Position numbers and translations under genes: made by a program
The notes under the pieces: generated by a model
Databases searched by the model: none
Seen by the model: only the letters and a program-made list of their open reading frames with translations
What the model was told of the DNA's origin: nothing
Shown: piece by piece, positions 25,657-33,118 of the stretch
How the letters are laid out: every line of letters begins with the position of its first letter
Numbering within the stretch: position 1 is the stretch's first letter
Source: Myxococcaceae bacterium
GTDB lineage: Bacteria; Myxococcota_A; Polyangia; Polyangiales; Ga0077539
NCBI GenBank assembly: GCA_004297725.1
Contig: SCUS01000166.1
Span: 124,001 to 188,000, forward strand
Length of the DNA stretch: 64,000 nucleotides
Reading direction: 5' to 3'

Positions 25657-26154
25657 ATGCCGATGGTGCGCGCCGCGATGAGACCCGCCGCCCTGCTCCC
25701 GCTGCTCACGATGCTCGCCTGCGCGCACGCCCACGTCCCGCGACGCCCCGCGCCCGCCGGACCGCTGGCGCCGCTCGCGTTCTTCGAGGGCGCGTGGCGC
25801 TCCGAGGCCGACGGCACGACCGTCGAGGAGCACTGGAACGCCCCGCGTGCAGGCTCGATGCTGGGCACGGGCCGGGTGATCGTGGGGGAGCGCACGGTCT
25901 TCTTCGAGTTCCTGCGGGTGGAGGCGACCGGGGCCGGCATCGCCTACGTCGCGATGCCCCGCGGCGCCGCGGCGACCTCCTTCCGCCTGGAGTCCGCCAG
26001 CGGGACCGAGGCCGTCTTCGTGAACCCCGAGCACGACTTCCCCTCGCGCATCGTGTACCGCCGCGCGGCCGACGGCGCGCTCGTGACGCGGGTCGAGGGC
26101 GTCGAGCAGGGGCGCCCTCGCGTCGAGGAGACCCGGCTGCGCCCCATCCGCTGA
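25657..26154 (+). CDS. DUF6265-like exported protein, probably a lipoprotein
   Basis: A 165-residue protein. The N-terminus holds a hydrophobic signal ending LLTMLAC, a likely lipobox. The mature domain starts LAFFEGAWRSEADG and contains EEHWNAPRAGSMLGTGR, FFEFLRVE and NPEHDFPSRIVYRR, which are hallmarks of the DUF6265 beta-barrel-like family (small-molecule binding suspected, function unknown). Starts at 25657, 25663 and 25678 are all in frame; a G-rich stretch just before 25657 favours one of the first two. It ends 14 bases before the converging DUF4259 gene. Confidence 0.82.
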   Translation: MPMVRAAMRPAALLPLLTMLACAHAHVPRRPAPAGPLAPLAFFEGAWRSEADGTTVEEHWNAPRAGSMLGTGRVIVGERTVFFEFLRVEATGAGIAYVAMPRGAAATSFRLESASGTEAVFVNPEHDFPSRIVYRRAADGALVTRVEGVEQGRPRVEETRLRPIR

Positions 26155-26168
26155 ATGGCCACGTCGCG

Positions 26169-27488
26169 CTAGCGCGAGAGCGCCTCGCGCAGCGCCGTCA
26201 CCGACGCCACGAGCGCCGCCCCGCCGTCCGGCGCCTCGTCCCAGATCATCCGCAGCGCCGCGTCTCGGGTGAGCACCGTGCCCATGAGCGCCTTGGCCGC
26301 GGCGTGCGCCTGGGCCAGCACCGGGGCCGCCGGGGGGCGAGGGAGCCTCCCGGCGAGCGACGCGGGCCACTCCTCCATGGGCCACCGTCCGAGCCAGAGG
26401 GCGACGATGCCCGCGAAGGCGTAGCCGGCGCGCTCGGACTCCTCGCTGGGGCGCCCGTAGCCGATCTGACCCGCGACGATGGCGCGCTGCTGGGTCACCG
26501 CGTTGGCCACGCTGTAGTCCTCCATCCAGCCGACGAAGCGGGCGAGCTGCTCGAGGTCGCCGAAGGGTCCCGGCGTCGTGACCTCCCGGCGCCGCGCCCA
26601 GGGGCCGCGGTGCATCGCGCGAAGCGCCGCCTCCCGCTCGTCGGGCGAGCGCACCAGGGCGACAGGGGCTTCGCCCCGCGCGACCGCCAGCAGCATCGCC
26701 TCGGAGTGCGGCTCGAGGGTGTCGTGGCGTCGCGCCTCGTCGTAGGGGGCGTCACGCATCCCCGCGCCCGACGCCTGGCTGAGCATGTACTCCTCGATGG
26801 GCCCGACCTCCGAGGCGTAGAGCTTCCGGCCGCGGAGGTCCTTTCGCACCGGGTGCCGCCCGAGCGTCCGGCCACGCCGCAGCACCCGGGCCACGTCGCA
26901 GGCGACCCGGCGCGCCGCCCCCGCCGCGACCCGCGCCGCCACCTCCTCGTCGGAGGGCGCGGTGCCAGCGAAGACCGCAGCCTCTCGGGCGCTCAGCACC
27001 TGCACCAGCACCGCGCCCGCCTCTCCGGGCAGCGCCACCACGTCGCCCGCCTCCAGCTTCGGCACCGCGCGAGGGCCCTGCGCAGCCGCCTCGAGCCGGG
27101 CGCGCAGGTCGTCGAGGGCCGCCGAGAAGCGCCCGCCGTCGGTCCCTTCGCTCCAGAGCGCGGCGAGCTCGGAGGTCGCGGTCGGCGCGAGGCGGGGCAG
27201 CACCTCCAGGGCGAGGCGGCGCAGCTCCTCCTTCGGGCGAAGCCGGGCGGCCACCGCGACCGGCAGGCCGTCGACCTCGCCGCCCGCGCCGTACCCGAAG
27301 GCCATCGCGACCAGCTCGCACGCGGCCCAGCCGGGCGCCCCCACGTCGACGTCGAGGTACGCGTCCGCCGGGGCGTCGGCGATCGCGCGCAGCGCGGCGG
27401 TCACGGGTCGCAGCGGCGAGGCCCCCGCCTCCTCGAGGAGGCCGGCCGCGTCGTCGTTGGCGAAGGCACCGAGGTTCCATGTTCCCAT
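26169..27488 (-). CDS. DUF4259-domain protein with extra C-terminal regions
   Basis: A 439-residue soluble protein. The N-terminus MGTWNLGAFANDDAAGLLEE is the DUF4259 signature, and that domain covers about the first 115 residues (including AYLDVDVGAPGWAACELVA). A second region from about 125 contains KLEAGDVVALP, resembling small beta-barrel immunity-type or SMI1-neighbour domains. The last about 230 residues are helical with no match I can name. The ATG at 27488 is clear because the DUF begins there. DUF4259 proteins are small conserved proteins of unknown role; fusion to two further regions is less usual. Confidence 0.75.
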   Translation of the reverse strand: MGTWNLGAFANDDAAGLLEEAGASPLRPVTAALRAIADAPADAYLDVDVGAPGWAACELVAMAFGYGAGGEVDGLPVAVAARLRPKEELRRLALEVLPRLAPTATSELAALWSEGTDGGRFSAALDDLRARLEAAAQGPRAVPKLEAGDVVALPGEAGAVLVQVLSAREAAVFAGTAPSDEEVAARVAAGAARRVACDVARVLRRGRTLGRHPVRKDLRGRKLYASEVGPIEEYMLSQASGAGMRDAPYDEARRHDTLEPHSEAMLLAVARGEAPVALVRSPDEREAALRAMHRGPWARRREVTTPGPFGDLEQLARFVGWMEDYSVANAVTQQRAIVAGQIGYGRPSEESERAGYAFAGIVALWLGRWPMEEWPASLAGRLPRPPAAPVLAQAHAAAKALMGTVLTRDAALRMIWDEAPDGGAALVASVTALREALSR

Positions 27489-27572
27489 GTCAGGCGCGGA
27501 GGCTACACGGTCGATCGCCCTCGCAGAGCGCGTGTCAGTTGACGAGGGCCTGCGCAACCGTCGTCGTGACGG

Positions 27573-28634
27573 TCAGCGCAGCCCCTCGCGCCAGCGCCAC
27601 AGCACCACGCGCATCGCGCCCGCGTGCCGGAGCGGCGTGTCGTCGAGCCCCGTCGAGGCCTCGTGGCGCAGCGTGTCGGCCCCGTCGAGCACGCCGTTGC
27701 CGTTGCGGTCGGCCACCAGCGCGCCGATGTGATCCCAGGCCCGCGGGAGCGCCTCGCCGCCCGCGTCGGCGTAGTCGATGGTGACGAGGTCGCCAGGGAG
27801 CACGTCGGTCGACCAGCGCAGCTCGACCGCGCCGCGCTCGCCCCGGAGGCTCCCGTCGGGCTCCACCCTCAGCACGCGGGTGCGCGCGACGGCGTACTCG
27901 TGGATGCCCGCCACGGAGGTGTACCGGACCGCGCGGCGCCCCGAGGCCCTGAGCGCGCCCACCATCACGTCGGCGCAGTCGGCGCCCGTGTAGCGGTCGG
28001 TCTGGTGGGTCGCGTCGGTGCCGCCGTTCGAGCCGAACACGCTGGTCACGTGGAAGTAGGTGGAGAGCCAGCCGAGGAAGTCGTCGCCGGTGCGGAAGCT
28101 CACGCGCATCACCGAGGGCGACAGGCCGAGCGCGTCGACGGTGTCGCCGTCGGGGGTGCGGAGCGTGCGGCCGTCGGGCAGCGCGACCTCCGCGGCGTAC
28201 CACGACGAGCCCGCGCCCCCGTGGTCGGCGCCCGCGTCACGGACCGACAGCGTAGGCCCCCCCGCCGTCACCGGCGTGGTGTCGTATTCGAGGCGGTCGT
28301 AGCCGATCCAGCGGCCGTGTCGCGGGCCGAAGAGCACGGCGTTGGAGAAGCTGGTGAGGCCCGGGTTGGGCGATGGGTGGTCGCGGTGCTCGGTGCGAGG
28401 GACCACCCGGCGCCAGCGCACCGACGCCCGCTCGGGCAGCGGGTCGAGCCGGCCGCGTGGCCCGAGGGTCATCACCGCGAGGGTCACGTCCTCGCCCACG
28501 CGCGCCTGCACCGGGCGCATCGACCAGAGGCTCCGGGCCTCGGTGCGCGCCACCACCCGAAGCGCCGCGGGCTGCGCGAAGGCCAGCGCGGGCGCCAGAG
28601 AGGCGATGAGCCCGTATCGGTAGACGCGTGCCAT
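27573..28634 (-). CDS. Exported NlpC/P60-like (papain-fold) protein
   Basis: A 353-residue protein with a cleavable signal peptide (ending PALAFAQPA). The C-terminal part has the order expected of NlpC/P60-type cysteine peptidases or amidases: TGADCADVMVGALRASG (Cys220), a PGDLVTIDY strand, then RAWDHIGALVADRNGNG with His302. The domain would act on peptidoglycan peptides or similar amides. The N-terminal 180 residues are beta-rich and unassigned. It lies 109 bases downstream of a small lipoprotein gene on the same strand, probably in one transcript. The family call rests on motif spacing only. Confidence 0.62.
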   Translation of the reverse strand: MARVYRYGLIASLAPALAFAQPAALRVVARTEARSLWSMRPVQARVGEDVTLAVMTLGPRGRLDPLPERASVRWRRVVPRTEHRDHPSPNPGLTSFSNAVLFGPRHGRWIGYDRLEYDTTPVTAGGPTLSVRDAGADHGGAGSSWYAAEVALPDGRTLRTPDGDTVDALGLSPSVMRVSFRTGDDFLGWLSTYFHVTSVFGSNGGTDATHQTDRYTGADCADVMVGALRASGRRAVRYTSVAGIHEYAVARTRVLRVEPDGSLRGERGAVELRWSTDVLPGDLVTIDYADAGGEALPRAWDHIGALVADRNGNGVLDGADTLRHEASTGLDDTPLRHAGAMRVVLWRWREGLR

Positions 28635-28743
28635 GGAAGGTCGTGGAGCGTGGCTGCCCGCGAGCCAGCCTGCAACCCGTGGATGCAGCCCCCCGCGATG
28701 TCCGGTCCACCGACGGCGGGGACACCTCGGCGTCAGGAGTTCG

Positions 28744-29067
28744 TCAGCGCCAGAGCGCCTCGGAGAGGGCGGCGTGCAGCGAGCGCGCCTCGCTGGCTCC
28801 AGGGACGCCCGCGAGCCGCTCGGCGCCGAAGGACTCGTACTCCGAGCGGAGCGCCAGGTGGTCGACCGGCGTCGAGGGTGTCGCTCCTGCCAGCGGGCGG
28901 AAGGTCCCTGCGGTGCAGACGTCGGTGTCGAGGTCGCTGGGGCTGATGCGCCGGGCGCAGCCGAAGGCCGACCCGGCGAGGGAGAGCGAGAGCGCGGCGC
29001 GGAAGATGCGCCGGAGCCGGGCGGCGGTGCGGCCGTCCAGGCGCGGAGGACGGGTGGGGTTCTGCAT
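28744..29067 (-). CDS. Small predicted lipoprotein
   Basis: A 107-residue protein with an Arg-rich N-region (RLRRIFR), a hydrophobic stretch and a possible lipobox SAFGC at Cys37. The mature about 70 residues (SPSDLDTDVCTAGT onward) have no family I recognise. A strong GAGGAG ribosome-binding site lies just before the ATG. The gene precedes the NlpC/P60-like gene and is divergent from the large lipoprotein at 29306. The 238-base gap between them contains a TTGACA (29198-29203) but no convincing -10. Confidence 0.65.
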   Translation of the reverse strand: MQNPTRPPRLDGRTAARLRRIFRAALSLSLAGSAFGCARRISPSDLDTDVCTAGTFRPLAGATPSTPVDHLALRSEYESFGAERLAGVPGASEARSLHAALSEALWR

Positions 29068-29305
29068 GGCTGCCTCCTCGCGGTCGTCGAGGCCCCCCGG
29101 GAGGGCTCCCGTCGAAGCAGCGCAGTACCTTTCATCCAGCAGCACTCGAAGGGTGGAGCGGAGCGGTCCACGACAGCCGACAACCGACCGGGCGCAGTTG
29201 ACACCCTCGCTCCGCTCATGGGACCGCGGGTGTCGGCGCTGGGGCCCCATGAACCGTCCACGGCGGCGAAGACCCGTGGCGACCGTACGAGGAGCGATCC
29301 CACCG

Positions 29306-31048
29306 ATGAACCGACGCATCTTCCCCGCGCTGCTCTGGACGGCGCTCTCGGCCTCGGCCTGCGGAGACGCCACGACCCCGCTCGAAGGCGTCGACGTCCC
29401 CGTCGCCGATGACACCCCGTCGACGGACCTCCCCACGGTGGACCTCCCTGTGGCAGACGCTCCCGTCGCGGCCGACGTGACGGCCTCGCGAGACGCCGCC
29501 CTCGACCGGCCGACCGCCGTCGCGGACACACTGGCCCCGGATGTCCCGAGGCCGCCGGTGGACGCAGGGGGGCTGCGCGACGTCGCCGCCGATCGGGGGC
29601 CGGTGACGATGGACGCGCCCCGCCCCGCGGACGTCGCCGCCGTCGACGCGCCGACGGACCAGGGCCCCGCGGACGCGGGCCGCGTGGACGCGGGCGCCGT
29701 GGACGTCCCGGCGATCGACGGCTCGCCCTTCTCCGACGCGGGCGCGGTGATGCCCTCTCGCACCCGCGTCGGCCCCCAGAGCGGCGCGCGCATCGTGTTC
29801 AACTCCAGCGTGCAGCGCGGGTCGTTCTGGGAGCTGCCCAACGGCGACGTGCTCACCAGCTTCCAGACCTCGCGCACCCAGCCGAGGCCCGGCGTCGCCA
29901 TCTACGACCTGCACTACAGGATGCGCCGCGTCGCCGGCACCACCATCACCGCGACGCCCGACACCTCCGACGGAACCTGCCGCGACGACGGCCGCCTCAA
30001 CGGCTGCGACGTGGGTCCCGACCCCGATGGTCCCAGCGAGCGCTCCCTCGTCGCCGTCGACGGGAGCATCCTCGTCGTGCAGCGCCGCGCCATGTCCGAC
30101 GGCCGCTCGTTTCCTTCGCTGATGCGCCTCGACCCGGCGACCGGGACCCTCTCCCGGGTGGCCGAGTACCCCGACCTCCGATCGGCGCGGGCCGACAGCG
30201 CGTACAACCCCCCGATGGCGCTGCGATCCCTCGGCTCGGGCCAGGTCGCCCTCGCCGCGGAGATGGTCGGCGTCCCCGCCCAGACCCTGGTGCTGCAGCC
30301 CGACGGGGCGGTGGCCGCCCGCGCGCAGGGCTACGCCTTCGGAGACCGCTGGAGCCCCTTCGGGCTCCTGCTGGGCGAGGCGTCGGGCTATGCCCTCAAC
30401 CGCTACCGCTGGTGGGACGCCCGCAGCGGGTCGAGCGCCTTCCTCTATGCGCTCCCGGGCGCCGAGCCGGGGACGTCCCCGCCGACCTTCCGCACCTTCG
30501 TCTCCCCCTCGGGCGACGTGCTGCTCCCGGGCAACACGTACACCGACCGGCTGATCCACCTCGCGCCCGACGGCCGCGTGGCGGAGGACCGCGCCTTCAC
30601 CCCGTCGGGCTTCCTCGGCGTCTACGCCGACGGGGCCTACCTCACCTACGAGCGCTACGCCCCGGGCGACGTCGGGTACGCCGCGCGCGCCCGCAACGCC
30701 GCCGGCGAGGGCGCGCTCCTCTACGACGACGCGACCCTCATCCGCGACGCCGGGTGGTCGCCCGCGCCCCGCGGAGGGTTCCGCTACCCCTACCTGCTGG
30801 GCGCGAAGCGCGCGGTCATCGACGACGCGGGCAACGCGTACATCGGCTTCGTGCTGCAGACCGGCGGCGACTCCCGCACGGAGACGTACCTCGCGGCCTT
30901 CGCGCGCGATGGCCGGCGGCTGTGGGGTCTGCGCCTCCCCTCCACGGGCTTCGGCGAGTGCCACGCGCGCGCGGTGCTGAGCGGCCGCCGCCTCGCGGTG
31001 GTGTGCCCGGGGCGCTACGTGAACAACTTCCTCATCGTCGGGGAGTGA
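29306..31048 (+). CDS. Propeller-like lipoprotein with long Asp/Pro linker
   Basis: A 580-residue lipoprotein: signal peptide ending SASAC (Cys19), then a linker of about 130 residues rich in DVP, DAP and VDAG. A beta-rich body from about residue 150 has strand pairs such as GSFWELPNGDVLTSF, RLIHLAPDGRVAEDR and NAYIGFVLQTGGDSRTE, consistent with a beta-propeller of aryl-sulfotransferase or PQQ-like type. I see no catalytic motif that decides the matter. ACGAGGAGCG lies about 9 bases before the ATG. It is one of several surface propellers in this window. Confidence 0.75.
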   Translation: MNRRIFPALLWTALSASACGDATTPLEGVDVPVADDTPSTDLPTVDLPVADAPVAADVTASRDAALDRPTAVADTLAPDVPRPPVDAGGLRDVAADRGPVTMDAPRPADVAAVDAPTDQGPADAGRVDAGAVDVPAIDGSPFSDAGAVMPSRTRVGPQSGARIVFNSSVQRGSFWELPNGDVLTSFQTSRTQPRPGVAIYDLHYRMRRVAGTTITATPDTSDGTCRDDGRLNGCDVGPDPDGPSERSLVAVDGSILVVQRRAMSDGRSFPSLMRLDPATGTLSRVAEYPDLRSARADSAYNPPMALRSLGSGQVALAAEMVGVPAQTLVLQPDGAVAARAQGYAFGDRWSPFGLLLGEASGYALNRYRWWDARSGSSAFLYALPGAEPGTSPPTFRTFVSPSGDVLLPGNTYTDRLIHLAPDGRVAEDRAFTPSGFLGVYADGAYLTYERYAPGDVGYAARARNAAGEGALLYDDATLIRDAGWSPAPRGGFRYPYLLGAKRAVIDDAGNAYIGFVLQTGGDSRTETYLAAFARDGRRLWGLRLPSTGFGECHARAVLSGRRLAVVCPGRYVNNFLIVGE

Positions 31049-31140
31049 CCCGCGCCGCCATGCGCGGCGATCGAGGCCTGCCTGTCGGAAGACGATCGAC
31101 CACGGCCCCAACGCCGGTGCCCTCGCGACACCGCCACGCT

Positions 31141-31722
31141 TCAGTGTGGTCGCCGACGCTTGTTTCGCTTCTTCGCCGAGGCGTTCGGCCCGCTGGCGAC
31201 GATCGCGCTCACCGAGCGCTGGCGCTTCGAGTCCGCGGCCTGCTTGCGGGCGCGCGCCTCGAGCATCGACGGCATCTTGTCGAGGTCCGCGCCGTATCGC
31301 TTCAACAGCGCGGCGAGCTCCGCGTTCTCCGCCGCGTCCTGCAGGGAGTGGGTCGGCGACCGGCACGACTCCCCGGCCTCCGAGGGCTGGTTCGGGTCGG
31401 CGCCGCGCTCCAGCAGCAGGGTCACGATCTCCAGGGAAGGCATCGCTGCGCGGAGGCAGGTGTCCTTCTGGTGCCAGCTGTCGTCGTCCTTGAAGCAGGC
31501 GTCGGGGTCCGCGCCGTGAGCGAGCAGGAGCTCGACGAGGGCGGGGTACTTCTTCGCGCACGCGACGAAGAGCACCGGGGTCTCCACCCGAAACGAGTCC
31601 CCGCTCTCCTCCCGGGCGTAGCGGGCGTCGGCGCCGCTCGCCAGCGCCGCCCGCGCCGACTCCAGATCGCCGCTCTCCACGGCCACGAACAGGCGCTCGT
31701 TGAGGTCTTCCGTGGTGCTCAT
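31141..31722 (-). CDS. Ankyrin-repeat protein
   Basis: A 193-residue protein with three to four ankyrin repeats. DLESARAALASGADARYA, YPALVELLLAHGADPDA, SLEIVTLLLERGADPNQ and ELAALLKRYGADLDK show the regular helix-turn-helix plus GAD loop. The C-terminus is a basic tail (KKRNKRRRP). There is no signal peptide, so it is likely a cytoplasmic protein-protein interaction module, and the basic tail could touch nucleic acid. The ATG at 31722 begins MSTTEDLNERL; a second ATG four codons upstream is possible. It is divergent from the beta-sandwich lipoprotein at 31883. Confidence 0.88.
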   Translation of the reverse strand: MSTTEDLNERLFVAVESGDLESARAALASGADARYAREESGDSFRVETPVLFVACAKKYPALVELLLAHGADPDACFKDDDSWHQKDTCLRAAMPSLEIVTLLLERGADPNQPSEAGESCRSPTHSLQDAAENAELAALLKRYGADLDKMPSMLEARARKQAADSKRQRSVSAIVASGPNASAKKRNKRRRPH

Positions 31723-31882
31723 CAGCGCGAGCATAACAGCGCCGCTCCACCGCGCCCGGCGCCTCCCGAGCGTCCTCACCGGACGAAGGGACTGCCCACG
31801 AGCCCTCGGGACATTCGATCGGAGACCGACGGTGCTGTTGCCGCTTCGAGAGCTGTGCGAGCCTCGGCGTCGGAGGCTGCGC

Positions 31883-33085
31883 ATGGGTGTAGTTCGGACC
31901 GCCTGGCAGGCGTCGCTCGCAACCGCGTTGCTGCTCGTCGGGTGTTCGCCCGGCGACGCCGAACCCGCCTGGGAGGACGAGCCCCCCTGGCCCGCCGACG
32001 CCTCGGTCGACGACGACGTGGGGCCGCGCCCCGGGCTCGACGCCGCGCTCCTCCCGGACGACGACGGGCCCATCGTCCCGCCCGACGCGCCGCCCGCCCT
32101 CGACGCCGGGCCCGCGGCGATCCCCGACGCCGGGGCGCCCTCGTCCCTCGATGCGGGCACGATGGTGGCCGTGGACGTCGCGCCCGTCGACGCGGGGCCT
32201 CCCGCCCCGGTGCTCCCCGAGCTTCGCTGCCGGGTCCAGTCGACCACCTACGGCGCCGCGATGCAGGAGCTCGACGTGGGGCCCTCGTCGAGCGAGCGGC
32301 TGCGGTTCACGCTGCCCGGAATCCCAGCGGGGGTGACGGCGGCCGCGCTGCGCTACGACTCCTTCGACGCCGACCACCCGGGCGAGGAGGGCGTCATCAC
32401 CCTCAACGGGCGGCGCTTCCCGATGGTCGCCAACGCCGCGTGGGACAACGTCACCGTGCCCGAGCAGCGGGTCGACGTGGGCGGCGCCGTCGTCGAGGGC
32501 GACAACGTGGTGGCCTTCGGTCCGGGGCCGCTGCCGCGGTCGTTCTTCCGGGTGGGGCGCGTGGCGCTGGAGTTCACGGCGAGGGTCGAGCGCTGCCCCG
32601 GCGCCGCGACGCCGATGCCCACGCCCACGGACGCCGGGACCCCGGCGGGGCCCGTGGTCGAGCGCACCATCGGGTACCGCGCGGCGACGTACACGCAGCG
32701 GGGCAACTGGGTGTTCCGGTGCGACGCCAACTACGCGTACACGGCCCGAGGCGACCACGCCGCCGAGGACTGCACCGGCGGCTACGCCCCCGACGGGACC
32801 CTGCGCGGCACGGCGACGTTCACGTTCACCAACGTGACCGCGGCGACCTACGACGTGCTCATCGGGTCGCGGCACTCCAGCAACCGCAACGCCATGCGGG
32901 CGCTGTTCACCGTCAACGGGGAGGCCGTGCGCATCGACCAGCGCACGGGCGACGGGGCGCTGGCGATCGTGACGGACCTGTGGGGGCGGAGGGCGCTGTC
33001 GGGCACCGTGCGCGTGGTGCTCGACGCGACGAGAAACAGCGGGAGCGACAGCGTGTCGTTCGTGACGCTGCGACCGGTGCGGTAG
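31883..33085 (+). CDS. Lipoprotein with two beta-sandwich domains
   Basis: A 400-residue lipoprotein with a signal peptide ending LLLVGC (Cys21). The linker to about residue 112 is rich in DAG and DAP. Two beta-rich domains follow. The first (about 114-242) contains GEEGVITLNGRRF and GDNVVAFGPG, and the second (about 255-400) contains ATYDVLIGSRHSS and GTVRVVLDATRN. Both resemble carbohydrate-binding or golvesin-like sandwiches, but this is a look-alike judgement. CGGAGG at 31871-31876 supports the ATG. It converges on the fibrinogen-domain gene, with an inverted repeat formed by the two gene ends. Confidence 0.72.
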   Translation: MGVVRTAWQASLATALLLVGCSPGDAEPAWEDEPPWPADASVDDDVGPRPGLDAALLPDDDGPIVPPDAPPALDAGPAAIPDAGAPSSLDAGTMVAVDVAPVDAGPPAPVLPELRCRVQSTTYGAAMQELDVGPSSSERLRFTLPGIPAGVTAAALRYDSFDADHPGEEGVITLNGRRFPMVANAAWDNVTVPEQRVDVGGAVVEGDNVVAFGPGPLPRSFFRVGRVALEFTARVERCPGAATPMPTPTDAGTPAGPVVERTIGYRAATYTQRGNWVFRCDANYAYTARGDHAAEDCTGGYAPDGTLRGTATFTFTNVTAATYDVLIGSRHSSNRNAMRALFTVNGEAVRIDQRTGDGALAIVTDLWGRRALSGTVRVVLDATRNSGSDSVSFVTLRPVR

Positions 33086-33118
33086 CGCCGGGAGACCTGT
33101 CGAGCGCGCTCTACCGCA
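33078..33118. terminator. Inverted repeat formed by two converging gene ends
   Basis: TGCGGTAG (33078-33085) and CTACCGCA (33111-33118) form a perfect 8-bp stem with a 25-base loop. Each arm is the last codons plus TAG of one of the converging genes. A similar arrangement occurs at 4294-4320. No T-tract is present; terminator function is tentative. Confidence 0.35.

Noticed and set aside
29198..29203. TTGACA as a -35 box upstream of the lipoprotein gene at 29306
   Set aside because: No acceptable -10 lies 16-18 bases downstream, and the hexamer can occur by chance in 64 kb.
29216..32875. A minus-strand open frame of 1219 codons
   Set aside because: Antisense of the lipoprotein genes at 29306 and 31883. 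Composition is Arg/Gly/Val-rich without domains, and it would also overlap the ankyrin gene in another frame.
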